Shown here: positions 39,201-53,934 of the stretch, piece after piece
Position numbering within the stretch: position 1 is the first letter of the stretch
Layout of the letters: every line of letters starts with the position of its first letter
DNA from: Glandiceps talaboti
Lineage: Eukaryota; Hemichordata; Enteropneusta; Spengelidae
DNA: 60,000 nt
Direction: 5' to 3'
Assembly: GCF_964340395.1 (NCBI RefSeq)
Contig: NC_135556.1
Location: forward strand, 17,982,142 to 18,042,141
Translations under genes and position numbers: made by a program
The notes under the pieces: generated by a model
Seen by the model: only the letters and a program-made list of their open reading frames with translations
Database searches by the model: none
What the model was told of the DNA's origin: nothing

Positions 39201-40990
39201 CATAAGACAAATGATCCCAGTGTCTTTGCTACAACATCCTATTGATATTGTATGGATGAAGTATGCTATGAATCGGTACTATCCATTTTGTTGAGTCGTA
39301 CAATAATGGTTGTATAAGTATATTATGTCCAAGGCTAAGTATGTATGTATGTCGTAATATTAATCGTGGAGAATTCATGTTATAGGCATGGCTCTATTTG
39401 GTCAAGAAAAGGGTACGTCAGTATATGTGTAGCCATTGGGATGACCAAAGAACAGTGTTGTAAACTTTTAATCAATGTTACTTTTCCATACACTGCATTA
39501 TGTGTGTGACATTCCATTGAGCTCAGCAAAATCTTGAAAAATGTTCTCAGTTAACACATCGCCCACGTCGTCTTTTATTGCCTTCTCACTGATTTGCATA
39601 GTGGCAAGGCACGATCCTGTAGACGTTGTGTTTCATTATAAAATGGTGTAAACTTTAAATTGGCTAGTTTGTCTTTCCACCAAAGTGGAAGCACTCGCAC
39701 AGCCTAATCAGAACTTGTTTTTTCAGATTGAAATTGATATTGTTAAAAGTAGGTCGATTTCCTGCAAATGAGAATGATTCAGGTGTGTGCGTCATTCACA
39801 ATTTGATGAATCGGGCTCGCTTTTCATAAAGACTACTTGAACACACTTCGTGGCTATTTCATGGTTGCTGCTAATTTGCATAATCTTCGTGACAATATAT
39901 ATTTCATAACTGTTTTACGTACGTTTTCATAACTAAAGGAACACATGGCTTTTATAGATATACCGCATACTATAACGTGACAGAGATTCAAGAAAGTTAT
40001 CCACATCGTGCGGATCATTAGATTTAGATAAAAGCACTCCATTATTGCTGCATTACAGAACAGAGGTAAAGTTTGCATTTGAAACATTGTTCTCTAATTC
40101 GCAGAAACGGAAAACTGACGAACACGTGTAAAACGCTACCTTATTATTCCCTCTATTTCTACCATGATAAGTATGAGTTAACAGAAGAAAATTTGTTCTC
40201 CATTATCATAAAATTAAAATTAAAATTTTGAAATTTTCCACTTAACTTATTTCCATGATCACTAAATTAAACGTATTCTCACAAAATCAATATGTAATTA
40301 GCATTGATACATTATCTGTCCAATTTTACTACGTTACTATGTTATCGATAACTTTTACGCCATTTTCGGTTAGAAAATGTTTACATTATCGGTTGATTTG
40401 ATACGTTATCTTTAAATCCTCACTAGATTGTCGGGTCGATACATCATCGGTTGATTACGAAGGAGGTATCATTTGTAACAAGACGGAACGTGTATATGTC
40501 TAAAGTTGACCTTTGCTCTTTATTGAACCTACACGTTTCATTACAACCAATTTTACTCTGTTATTAACCCATCCGTTATAATTATAAAAGAGGCAAGACT
40601 CGAACGTACGCAAACACGACGAATTACTTGTAGCTGAAATATAACACACACAGTATGCTTATTAAGTCTGATTTGATATTCACTGTTTGAGAATTGCTTT
40701 CCGCTTTCCCTGCATATCAAAGGATAACCCGGTAGGATGGGGAAATATCATTTCCTCATCAGTGGGATATGATATGTTGTGAAGGGAACTGATACTCAAT
40801 ATGAATTTACAAGATAGTTTAGTGATAAGATAATAATTACCCTCTAGATAATATCTCAATAATATTTAACTTTACATACGAATTCATGATCTACTTCATG
40901 TGCCACCAATATCTGGCTGGATTTTATCTTAGCTTTACCACAGATCAGATTGTCTTGTTTTTACTTTACTTCCCAGCTTTGAAATTTCAT
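36280..40990. other. Non-coding stretch, no gene recognised
   Basis: AT-rich. No ORF with a family motif and no exon set in consistent phase. Confidence 0.55.
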
Positions 40991-41003
40991 CTAACCATTT
41001 GAT

Positions 41004-41421
41004 GTAGTAGTAGTAGTAGTAGTATGTTTATTAGAGTGACATGTAATCACATAACATAATAGTAACAATACAAGTCAGAACAAGGAATTACCCAGCCCAA
41101 CGGGCTTACAAGTCACTACAGTCAGTGTACAATATATACTGGTAACACTGTTGAAAGAAATAAAAAGCAGACTGCATCCAAAAAACTTTCGTAATGTAAC
41201 ATAATACTTTAGGTCTGTACATATAATATATCACGCCTTCTGTTGAAGGCCCTTGAAACAAATTTTGAAACGAGTCTTGGATGGTTAGTCATGATGTGCT
41301 TCAACTTTCTGGTATCGTTGAAGGTGGGAAATTCGGGATTGAAGGTGGGAAATTCGGGACTGATGATTGACAGTAGGTGGGTATGTAGCACATTAAAAGC
41401 ATATCTCGTTTTACTAGACAA
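41004..41421 (-). mobile_element. 5'-truncated LINE-like 3' fragment
   Basis: On the minus strand a short ORF (41,209-41,421) ends with RKLKHIMTNHPRLVSKFVSR and AFNRRRD, then a 3' UTR runs to an aataaa and a (CTA)n tail at about 41,004-41,026. A terminal microsatellite tail with a poly(A)-like signal is typical of CR1/L2/RTE-type non-LTR elements. The ORF holds a 21-bp direct duplication (PEFPTFN twice). The reverse-transcriptase core is absent, so class assignment is tentative. Confidence 0.4.
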
Positions 41422-41479
41422 CTTTTACTGTAAACATAATTAGAGTTAGTCCTTGTTTTCTACGAAATGGTGTCTTCAA

Positions 41480-44400
41480 CATATATATGGCTTCCGATCC
41501 TTACGAACGCCTCAAGGCTGGTAAATGGTACACCGATCAAAGTAACGTGGGCAGCCTTAGTAACGTCGATAGACTGAATTCGAAAAATATGTTTACATGG
41601 CAAACCTTTATGGACCAAGGACTGTTGATAGGAAAAACAGCTTTGATTATTTCAATAGCGAAGGTCACAATACTTGGGTTGTATTTTCAGTTCAGGTGTT
41701 TGATCAACAATATTTCAGATGTAAAGAAACCATTCATCATCTATGACGTGACTTTGTGTTTCAAAAGTTAAATTCTTTTATATTTCTTCTGAAATTGGTA
41801 TTATTTCGTTTGTTTTATCTTTTCTGTTATGAACTGCATATGATGTGTCTCATTTGCATATTCCTCATCTACATGTTCTAGTATTTTAATTTTGAATACA
41901 TTCATAAGGTTTAGGAAGACTAGCCTGAAATGCAAAATTTGACATTCCAAATATCCTATAATATTCATCAACCTATGTCATCCTAGAAATTCATTACATT
42001 GAAATAATGTTTACGCGCAGGGTTGCCTTTTTTGTGAATCTAATTTGCAGAGGTCTTTATATATACAATCATATTATTTACATAACACGATACCACTTTT
42101 GGTCATGTGACCTCTTGTCCCCGCCATGCATTCATTCGTGACAACCAACACATTTTTATGCAAACGTGTAATACACAATGGTCAATTGCTACTTTGGTAT
42201 TGGAAATCCAAGTCGTTTGATTTTCGAATACACTCAGTGCAAACGTCTAATTAACAATTAACCAAATAATCAATTAACCAATCAGTCAATCAATCACATT
42301 TCTATAAGCCGATCTCCAGAGCAATTCTCTGTTAAGTAGCGCTGAATGGCTAAAGCACACCGTAGGCTTTGGTGGACAAATAAGTCGTCAGTGTGTTTTG
42401 AACCCAGGCTGGAGGCTTGGCGATGTATTATCAAATTGAACTGTAAAATAGTACATTGAAATTTGATAATGAGCTGTGTCCGATTACTCACAGCACATTC
42501 AACAACAGCTTTAAATTCATCCTGTCCAGATACTCGAGATAACTGGAAAACCTTATCTCAAGATTGATAGCGCTGACCAGATGTGTCTTTATCATTTTAA
42601 AATTGATTTATTTGTGCTACCGCAAGTCGTTTTACATACAATATTTGTGTCACATGGAAACAGTTTTACAAGTTCACAGATACCAATAGATCAAATATGA
42701 CAAATGTAGATAATGCTTCTCATCAAAATATCCATGGCGAGAGTGCCATGGTTACGGTGTTAAATTTCTTTTCTGCAATAATGTAGCTCAGTAGGAAGGT
42801 TAAGCCAACTAATCTACATCTTATACGCTTTTACAGAATGGATGGTACAAAATGTTAAGTGTCACACGTACATCTTTCGTTCAAGTTTCTTCCTTTAACT
42901 TAGGTTGACATTTAGACGAATAAATCAAATGCTTACACAGTGAATACCGGTGTGGCAATCACTTAAACTGAATTGAATCTAAAATACCATTTTTATTAGG
43001 ATACTGCCAGACATAGTATCTGCTGGCGAATTGTTAATGTATAAAAGAACATATTACGTATGGAATTGTTACATTAGAGAACCCCCCTCTGGCTTTCATT
43101 ACACGGTATTCATATACCAGCACAGTTCTTTAGTTAGAAATCTTCTACGTTTTATTTTCAAATCCATGTTTCAGACGACAGTCACAACATGAAATGTTAT
43201 CATGTATGCAGCTCACGTTTTTACATTACGAGTACAAAGTACGTTATGCTTTAAATCTTACAAAGCCACCTGTTTCTAATGTTACCATAGTTACTCCTGG
43301 AATAAAACATAGAAATTGCGAAACGGTAGTTGAGTTCGACTCAAAGTTTACAATCAATCTCTTCATATTAATTGATATTCAACGTTGATATATGCATGTG
43401 GTTTATTGCAGGATTACATTATACGTGTATTGTCAGAATGTACTTACGTTACCAGAGTACACATAGCCCTACCTTATTTTGATCGGAAAATCATTTAATT
43501 TATCATCCTAATTCTAAATTATCATTCATATATAAAATATTTTATTGACATATAACCTTAATCAGAATAGTTCTTAGTGACTTAACTCTATGATAGTTTT
43601 GGCAACAGAAAGAGCATGATGTCACGAAGGTATTCCCAAGGCGCCAAATAAGGTAATAGCAAACGACATTCAAAGTTTTGCCCTGGAATGGATAGGTATA
43701 CAAGCAGCAATCAACCCTTTGAAATAGGAATGAAACTAAATGTGAATGTGAGGGGAATTAATTGAAGAAAACTAAAAGGTTAGCGATCACAGTGAAGTTG
43801 CAGCTGACGATATGGCTTCCATGTTAAATTGGTTCTTTTCAAAGTCTTTTATTTTTTGCTTCTATATCAGAGCTAGCTCATTTCATCATCTTTTGCTGAC
43901 CTATATACAAATGTATTCGTTAATGTTGCAGTACGTCATAAGCAGAGCGTATACTGTGTGTCGCAAGAACGCTTGTAGGTTTAGTTAAGAGCAGTGATTC
44001 GTCAATCAACTGACATTGTGATGATGAATGCGGAACTAAATTGTGACAGTAAAGTCAGTCACCGGTGGGTGTGGTTTTTTTTGGACTCAGCTAAGTAAGC
44101 CATAGTAAAAGAGTGTCAACTTGAAGTATTCTAACTTCACATAAAACGCATCGTTTAGATAAATGAACAGATCGGTTTCAAATATAGATATATACATATA
44201 TTATACAAGTAGTTGTATGACATTGGTTGCTATGAATTCGGTTTATGCCTCGGAAATTTCTTTCATGAATGTATTTGTTTGCTTTCGAAAGAACAACGCG
44301 ACAAACACGACCCGATATATTTTTTATTTAGTGTAAATCTGTTTATAATTTTTCAGCCACTGTTCAGTACGCCCAAGGTATAAAATATTATTATATTCAC

Positions 44401-47130
44401 AAAATGAAGCCATTATAAATTACCAGAATATTTTATTAAGAATGATTAGTTTGAACTTCACATATCATTCCGCTTGATCTCTTCAGGAGAATATTTAATG
44501 AAACTACTTCGATTGATCTTTAATTTTACAGCGAGATATATCACACTGCACGTAGATAGGAAAGGTCTTTGGAGAGTCTGTCAAATTTGTAGCAAATGAT
44601 ATATTTCCCTGTTACAGTAGTATCATACATTCTAACATTAATATTGGAATTAAATTGCCCGTATTGACACTGATCCTGTAGTATCATGCATTCTACTAGT
44701 AATTTTAGAACTTAAACATTTTGTTTTCATTTGTGAAAGAGTCGATGTGCCTGAAATTGAAGTATTCTGACTTCACATAAAATTGATCGTTTAGATATTT
44801 CATCTGGCAATGTTGTATGAACAAGATAAAAATACGAATGTGAACCCTCCGCCCCCCCACCCCCCCCCCCCCACCCCCACCACACACATTGTTTGAAGAA
44901 AGTGGTTGGAATCTTCCTATCTATATCATTTCATGATATATCATAGCCGTTGAGGAAATCAATGCAATTATCTGATAGTCTCTTTGTTGTGCTTCCATGT
45001 TCTTTCTTTTAGCAGAAAATATTTCATTCCATGGCAGAAATAAAAGAATCAAATCATTCGATACGCATTTCTGATACACTGATAGTGTTATTTTGTACAA
45101 TACTTCGACTTATGCGAAGGTACATTAATCTTATGAAAAGTAGAACTATTCAATTGCATGCATTTGAAATGCGAGGCAATGTGATAGATTGGCTATATGG
45201 CTTGGCGGCAAGAATTGTTCCCAAATTAAATTGGACGTGAGGAGACACCACACTAGAAGCTGTATAGCGATCTATATACTAAATCTCAAGCGTATATGCA
45301 AGAGAAGATGCAGCTTTGTCATCATACACACAAATCAGTTGGCCAAAATAATCATGAATCGTTATAAATTATCATTTTAATGACTTTTTCTCTGTATAAA
45401 ATTTGAAACTTTGATTTTGAAGAGGTATATTGAAATGCAAAATGTTTACAGCGTGGAAGGACTCCTTCCTGATCCCTTCACCGGAAAATATAAGAAAACT
45501 ACTTAGGAAAATTGTTTGTTCGTCACTCATTACATCTACAAGAATAGCAATATATAATAAGAAAGCATGACCTAGCAGCTGATGAGTCAAGGTGATTTGA
45601 AGATAGCTATTGTCAAATTAAATTGATCTCCAGCTAGCATAAAAAGAATCCATACCTTTGATATGCGACGAAAAAGATGTTACTAATCAGAGGTAATGAA
45701 GTTACATTCATACATTTGGGAATGAATGATTGAATTTTAATGGCACATTTTTTTTCTGTGGATGAGTCTTAATGATACGGGCTACTCCAGAACCAGCATC
45801 TTTGGTAACCATACGAAAACTAAACGAAGAGGAGATTTCTTTTAAGGTCCAAGCTCTTGAGAGGTTCAACAATAACTTGGAAACGTAAAATAGTCTGAAA
45901 AACTGTGGAGCAAATTACCTGAAAATAAATTTTGTCATCCCAGTTTGGTAATGAAACTGATGGTAAATATTCAGTATGTTTTATTTTGGAGTTACTGGTA
46001 ACTGGAGGACCAAAGGTCATAATGCTGACTAGAAAAGGTTATGAACAGGCATTAAAGCAAGGAAATATGTGTTCCCCATATGTCAGGGCAGTTAAAGAAA
46101 TATGAGGAAGGATAAATGATTTAAACAATAAAATCAAACCATGCTTTGGAACACATGTACAGCGTCTAAATTTTAATAAGTGCTCGTGATTACCATGGAG
46201 ATAGTTTCCATGGAACTAATCAAAGTACATGAACCAGTCAGACGTATCACACAAATCAAAGGTATATGACATTAAGGCACAACATCAAAACTAAATATAT
46301 ATTGCCGGGGTATAGATTTGTAACACATTTCATACATGCGTTTTGTGGGTATCCTCCTGAAATTACCTGCGCAGTGAGTTCAAAAGTGATATAAGTCACA
46401 GTAAAGGAGAAATTAAACAGGAAACTGGTTGATGAGGCTAACTTTAGCAATGCCTGATCCTGTCTGTTGTTTTGAATATAGTACCTGAACAGCTGTGTCA
46501 GTTTAAATCAATACTTATCACACCATGATATTATCTCGACATCTCTCTGATTCAATTTTAAAATTAAAGTTTACAATGATATAATACCTTTTATTTTAAA
46601 CACTTTATCTTTTGTTTACCGCCGGTCAAATATTAATTTCTTGTATATTTTGAGTATCAATAACAGTTAGGCCATTTTCTAACCTATTTGAAGAAAAAAA
46701 AATTGTTCATCATCTTTGACGTATGATGTACTTTAGCTTCATTATCAAAAGAAGTGGTAAATATATACGTTCATTAAGAATTACTTTTCTGCTTACAGGT
46801 ACAGTAGTTGGCTCGTTATCAACGTTCTTCGAGTACTACGACTTATACACAAATGTAACCAACTGATTAGCCTTGTTTAAACATAGTGGGGTTGTGCGAT
46901 TCCTTTAATGACAATGTCTTTTAAAGCGTATCAAAGGTAACGTTAACATTGCCGAATGGCCAAGATGGACGCCTTCATATTACCAACCGCATTGTAAAAT
47001 CCTTATCTTATCCCATGAGAAGTCTGTGAATAAATAACATGGTTTCAAGTCTCGAGACATGTTTGCAAAGGCGAGCCGGAAGTTCTCGCCATATCATATT
47101 GCCCGAAGAATAACAAGTTTTATCACATAA
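41480..47130. other. Non-coding stretch, no firm gene
   Basis: AT-rich. Minus-strand exon-like pieces at about 45,913-46,020 (ends NWDDKIYFQ before gtaatt) and 46,376-46,450 (hydrophobic, ends FELTAQ before gtaatt) have donor-like ends but their phases do not join. A direct repeat pair lies at about 44,110-44,165 and 44,750-44,805. Confidence 0.5.
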
Positions 47131-47161
47131 ATACGTGCATATCTTCTACTGTGTGACGTCA

Positions 47162-47195
47162 AACAGGGGTGATTTCAGAGCATATCACCCCTGTT
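47162..47195. other. Perfect 12-bp hairpin
   Basis: Arms aacaggggtgat and atcacccctgtt around a 10-base loop. Confidence 0.6.
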
Positions 47196-47754
47196 CTACC
47201 GAACTATTTTTTCTCCGTACCTTGTTCGAGTGTTCGTGTCAATCCTACGCTACGATCAAGTTTATCGTAATAATTATGTGCTTTCAAAACGTAAATGCAT
47301 ACATTACGTTAGTAACGTTACATATATCCTTGGATGGCATGTGTTTCATACGTAGAAGTCCTTTTATTTTTATTTGATACATTTTATTCTATTTAAAAAT
47401 CACGTAGATTATCGATGTAGCAGCCGGCAAGCTTACTTCCGATTTTCCGTCGAGCTCAGATCTCCGACACAACCCGAGAAAATATTATTAAAATGACGGC
47501 ACAAAAGTCGTATTACATGTACATCGCAAGGTTATAACCGATAATTTTGGTTGAGAAACCACACAACAGTATGACCGATACCATACATGTAAGCTTGACC
47601 TCGCGACAGGTCACGCGATTATGTAATTTGCATAGCCATCGGGCGCCATTTTTTAATACGCGATGAAGAATATAGTGCGATGAAATGATGCAGTATTCGT
47701 AAAATACGATTTAAAATTTCAGAAAAATACGGGGAAATACTTAGTTATGTGATA

Positions 47755-47921
47755 AATATATAATTCCATGAAATCAATGTTAGTTTTACGTCATAATGCT
47801 CCTCGTATGATTCCGCGGACTACAAATTCTCGCCTACCGGCTCGAATTTGTATTAGTCCGCGGAATCATACTCGGAGCATTATGACGTAAAACTAACATT
47901 GATTTCATGGGATTATATATA
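47755..47921. mobile_element. Second foldback element (long palindrome)
   Basis: Arms of about 75 bp around a centre near 47,838; both contain gtcataatgctc and attccgcggact (as reverse complements). No ORF. It is unrelated in sequence to the foldback at 7,136. Confidence 0.68.
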
Positions 47922-47929
47922 AAGATCTT

Positions 47930-50920
47930 TCAGTACTCTAGACCAGGAAGCAAGTTGTTATATGGCTGTACGGGGATCTTGCTGCCGTAGAGCAATAGCG
48001 ATAACACCGTTTTAATTACATGTAAAAACTTGAGAGTGGATGTGGCTTTATAACAGACGAGATATTCACGAAGCTGCATTTTTAACAAGAATGGTGACTT
48101 TAAGCTATTTGCACCATTTATATTCTAATTATCTTAATAATTGGTATCACATGTGTTAGTAATATATATAACGTAGTTTTCAGATTATACGACATGTCTT
48201 ATCTCGATAACATAACAATACATAATACATTAAACAATACATAATACATAATCACGCATAACAATTTAATACATCAAAATTTGAATATAATAGCGCCAAT
48301 GTAATACTTTATATCTAGAACACACCCATGGGAAATTAAAAATAATAATACCACGATCCGTATCTATTGCATATTTCATTTATATCACACATCAATATTA
48401 GATACAGGTCCCGTTTGGTCGAGTTACGTATGCATAAGTTAATTTTAATTAAATGAAATTATCTGTACGGGGAAATATTTGAAATTTTGTACAGAATAAT
48501 ATAAAGCAGAAATTGATCAAAAATAAGGAAGACTACAAAGAATTGGAATAATACATATCTAACCCAAATAGTAAATACCATAATGCGATACAAATAAAAA
48601 ATATTATGGTTAGAAATCATTACCCAATATCCAATTCCCCATTTTTATAGTTGATTCTGACCATATGGTATAAACCTTGTCGCCTGATATAAACTGCTTA
48701 CTAACGGTAGATGTCTGCCCAGGGAAACGTTAATATTTGCTATGAAAGTTTCATCTTCTGTGACACTGTAAAAGTAAAACTTAACGGTTCATGTGAGGGT
48801 CATGGATAAGTATTTAGAAGTGGTGTCACTCCAGACATGTAAAAACCACTTGCTTTCAATAAACCATATAATCATGTATATCTTAAAAGGCCGAGAGATA
48901 TTTCCTATAGCTTGCTACTTGTCAAATAACGATGTGCAAGTGATTGACATAGACTATAGCGAAATGTCGTAATGTCTTGGGCGCTATATATGGAATTGGG
49001 TGTAAGTTCGAAGAAATACACTGAATACGTAACGTCGTGTATGATGTTACATCTACAGGAACAGTATTGACGTAGATATATCACATGTAAATGAAATAAG
49101 ATAAAGATGATGTAAGAATTTGTATAGCGCTAAATAACCCTTGGGTCAAATAACACGTTTCCATGATTGAAGAAAACGGGATGGAGACAAAGTTGATTTA
49201 TTGTTTCAGACAAAATTCAGCAATTGAAAGAATTGTGTTATATGTCTATGCATTCTCAGTATACCAATATATTACATAACACGGTTGGCTAGAATACATT
49301 ACAATGTATTGATGGTATTAACAAGCCGGGTGTTTTCTATTAGAAAAAAGAACTTTCTATTATAATCCGGTTTCAGTCAATGGAAGTTCTCGGGAACTTT
49401 CTTTGTACATAATTATTTCTGGATGAATTTTGGCATCCATCAATGGAAAAGAAGCATGATAAGCAGTATAAATTTAGATTGACTTGTACAGAAATATATC
49501 TGTATCGTCAGTCTTCTTGCGTCCAATTAAATTAAAAAAAAACAGGCCCTACCGCTGTCTTGTTTTTCCAATATCCCGTTGATAGAAATTAATCAATAGT
49601 TAACATACGGCACACAGTTTCAAATATTAAGTTTTGAAGTCCATATGGTGTCTAAAAATCCACGTTGGCTAGCTGTCATGACATTATGGCACTATCGCGA
49701 TGCCCACATTTGGCAAACAATTTCATTTATTCGTTGTCTATCTCTTATGCATTTCTCGTTCCAACGTACCGTGTTGATATATTTACTGGGTTAGAAATTA
49801 GATGTATTATTTAGTAATACTGCCTTGCTACGAGGGTAAACACTGTTAATATAAGATCGTGTTTCATATACCTCATGTTTCAAACCATTCAGTTTTTTTA
49901 ATAATAAAAATAATAATAATTCTATGAGAAATATTCATATACTTGTTTCCTCCTCATTATTGCCCCAAATTCGTGCAATTACCCCGCCTCTCATAACGTC
50001 ATGGATTCAAGTTTACCTTAAAACCAAATATTTAGCCGCTATAAGAGTAGTACAGAGAGAGAGGGGTCAATCACTGTTACCTTGGTTAAAAAAACCTCTA
50101 GTACACAGTGTAAATTTCAACTCCGGTGGACCCCCCCCCCTTATGAAACATACAAGCATAGATATATTGAAAATAGAATGTGAACAGCGAGAAAGAGGAT
50201 GACTTTGTTGAACAAGATAATAAAAATGTAGCACTGTTGGTAAGATTTTCGCTGAGCCAGGCGACGCCTCGCTTCATGGTGATTTTAAGAGTTTCTTAAC
50301 CATGCATCAGATTTAGTTTATACTTGGTTAAAGACATGTTTGCCTTAATTGTAATGGATAGCATTAATACATGGTTAGGTCTAAGAAGTGATTCGAATAG
50401 TTAACACCTCCATTAAAAATTTAAAATACTGCCGTCGACTATACGGACTGTGATAATTCAACGATTCAGTGGGGACATCTATAATAGATGGCATCCTTAA
50501 TCACCTGAAATCTCATAATAAATTTTAAAATTATCTATTACAAAGTCATTCAGATAATTAAATTATTAGTTTAGCGCTCACTCTCTCATGTCGTAAACAA
50601 TTCTACGTCACAAATCACTGTGAAATATTATTGTTCAACTAGTTATTCCAAATGTAAATGATTTGTTTTGCCCACACTGGAGGAGTTGTATTTTCTGTCA
50701 AATCATGTTTACTTTAAGCGAAGTTTAGTATTTTGCACATGTTGTATATTCCACATTTCATTCAGGAGGTTTAATTTAAAAAAAATACCTTAGAATAAAT
50801 AATATACCAAGACGTTACTTGTTGAAGTATTGTATCACAACGAAGGATATTGGACCCATTTGGAACACATGTGCACAATCAAGATTCTCAGACTTGCTTT
50901 AGCGTGTGGTCGGCATTCAA
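47930..50920. other. Non-coding stretch, no gene recognised
   Basis: AT-rich; an ORF of 92 codons near 49,924 shows no motif. Confidence 0.55.
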
Positions 50921-50926
50921 AACTAT

Positions 50927-51208
<282 letters not shown>

Positions 51209-51215
51209 TATATAT

Positions 51216-51335
51216 ATATAAAATCTGATGTGGTGAAAGTGGCTAGAAGTCTTTATTTACCTCTATTTCCTCGTTCTGAGTCGTTCGTTTTGTTCCGGGT
51301 GATCGCCGCCTTCCCACATCTCAGCACGCAGCTGA
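51216..51335 (-). other. Exon-like minus-strand segment
   Basis: After a tttttcag acceptor an open frame reads MRYDGVSYGDSQLRAEMWEG and ends NERLRTRK before TAG, with AATAAA about ten bases later. It is hydrophilic and coding-looking, but with no partner exons and no family match. Confidence 0.2.
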
Positions 51336-51429
51336 GAATCACCATAGCTCACTCCGTCGTATCTCATGCTGAAAAATCATACAAGACATATTTCTCCTCA
51401 TTAGAATTGATTCTCGTGATTAACACGTG

Positions 51430-53900
51430 AACATAAATACGTTAGAATTGTGTTACCCACTGAATAGGTAGCAACAGCTCAACAGAAAATCCTTAGTGTA
51501 TGGTACCACTGGGATTAGTCTGATCTTCAGAAGGGAAACAGGAACAGTAAATATCCGGCCGTATAAACTGTAATAGCGTCACTGTAGTTAGTCTATGCAA
51601 TATTCAGTAGGAACGAAGTCTTCGTTCATTGCTAGGCGTTATGTTGTGAAGTGCAAACGTTCCAATTCATCATAATCAATATCTTTAGTGGTACAACATG
51701 TGTTTAACACGTCAAATGTTAAGCATATAGATCTATAGTGAAACACTGGCATGCAAACATTTCACAAATATTGTTGTTTCAATCTAAATTATTGTTTTCT
51801 TGGTATTTGACATAACTACATTAAATAAAATATTCTTGCTCTTTTCACGTCCAAACATGATGTGATCTCAATAGTTCTTCAAATCTTTCTCTATTCCTTA
51901 GACAGTCCTTATTTCAAACTATCAATAAAACAAAAAATACTCAAAGTATTTCAGACAAATTACAGAAAACAATAATATGACGAACCACACGCGGATTGAG
52001 TGCAACCGTGGCGTACTTCGGGTACATGTATTACATATATTTGTAAATGCATTATTATGCAAAACACACGATCGCTCCAAAAAATGCTACCCAGCATTCA
52101 TGTAATTCCTTGTACAAGGGGCCGATCGCGCGGTCATTTCCATACATTTATGCCATGCAACGCAAATAACATAATACTAGCAATAGCTTATGCGACGGAA
52201 TTTCAAATGTCTTCGAGTACAAGATATTGCCGTAGTGCAGTGGGCTAATAAGTCATGCACGATCCGAAACAGGACCAACAATGTCACGAATTGCGTGCAT
52301 TTGAGTGTTAGGACGTCCTACGAATTGTTGATAACAAATCGTCAATTTACATATAGGGAGCCCTAGTCGCGTTCTATTTCCCTCGGGCATTATTCATGCA
52401 GCACGGAATTGTAATTGGGGAATTGCTTTTACTACGGAAAAACTATGTGCCCGCTTGTCTGGTCTTATTCTTCAAGTAGGCGTCATATTACCCATCTCGC
52501 TGTTATGTAGCAACTATCTTCCTTGACTTTCAGCTTCGGCAAATAACTGCTAGGTAACAGCACTTAGGCTTAGGGTAACAGACGAATACTTGTGCCTTCA
52601 TATTGCCAGGCAATACATGTTTAATAATGTCATGACTGTACTCGCTCCCTTGATGATTGGTTATTGATTTCTGTAAAGTGAGAACATCCACCATTTAATA
52701 TTTATATACACTGAGATATAAAGACAAACTCATTGTCAATATTACCCTGGTAACAAATCATATGAGGTATAACCATGGAGATATAAGGGCGATTAACCAA
52801 GGACACTGGGTTATTACACAGAGCTAAAGACGGAATTTTGTGGAGTTTTGTGTGTCTGTGACATTTTAAATTACTTAATCACATTTTCGTGAGCTTTTAC
52901 CAAAAGCAACACAGAGTAATAATTCTGCACTACGAAACGTTTCAGTGTACATGTTCCAAAGAAAGATTAAAATTCTCAAGCAAAACTTATAACACGAAAT
53001 TATATATCTATCCCCAGTAGCCTGTATAGTACAACTATTGCTCTCAACAGTTTTGTAAATTAAAAATAAATAGTTGCCAAGCGAGTCATATTTTCAGGCT
53101 GTATTAATCTGACAAACAATACACATGTCAATTTTGTTAGTGATTTTGTAATTGTGAATGGTGAATTGTAGCAATATTTGTAACCTTTTGGGGGGACAAT
53201 TCACGCTTTTCACAGAGATTATATGATGACATATATGTTATAATGGTTTCAGGTCCGCACATCAATACACATACTGACGATGAATGAAAGAGCAACAGTT
53301 GAATATCTTCCTTTTTTTATCCTTAAAGAAATCATTACAACCCGTTTCAAGTTATTGTTCACCGACTTTGTTTAATACAACCATGCAGAAACCAATAAGA
53401 AACTGACTGCAAATTTTACACCAGCCCTTAAGATGACAAGCTTAAATGAATAAACATTTTGTCTAAATTGAATACAGTAAAGTGTCAGAATCCAGATATC
53501 AAAACATCGGCGCCCGCATGTCTACGTCGAATTACAGTATACTTCAATGTTTTATTTCATAATTGACAAAATGTAGCAAAAAATTGTGATCTTGCTATCT
53601 TTGGAATAATAAAATATGTTGTTTCTTATTGGTTTCTATGTGGTCGCATCAAACAGAGCTAGTGAATTGTAACTTGAAATGAGCTGTAAGCTTACATCTC
53701 TGGTGCTCTTTATAAAATTTAATTTTAGACGTGGGTATTTCCTTTGGGGTCTGTTTACGTCATATATGTAAAACGTTTTCGCAGCCAGCGGGAAAGTGAT
53801 GCTTGTATAATCGTATGTTCACGAAACAACATTGTATTATATTGCAGTTAATTTTCTGATACATCCTTGTATCAAATTGGATTAAATCAACCGTGCCATT
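51430..53900. other. Non-coding stretch, no gene recognised
   Basis: AT-rich; no ORF with a motif. Confidence 0.55.
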
Positions 53901-53934
53901 CTGGGTGAAAATGATCTTTCCAGGAGAATGTGGA

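Noticed and set aside
42330-42420. Possible tRNA-derived SINE (ggctaaagc ... ttttgaaccc)
   Set aside because: Weak A and B boxes and no foldable arms.
42785-42850. tRNA-like gtagctcagtagg (box A match)
   Set aside because: No box B at the right distance and no cloverleaf; taken as chance or a very decayed SINE.
45820-46450. Two minus-strand exon-like pieces with gtaatt donors
   Set aside because: Their phases do not join, sequence matches no family, and no further exons were found.
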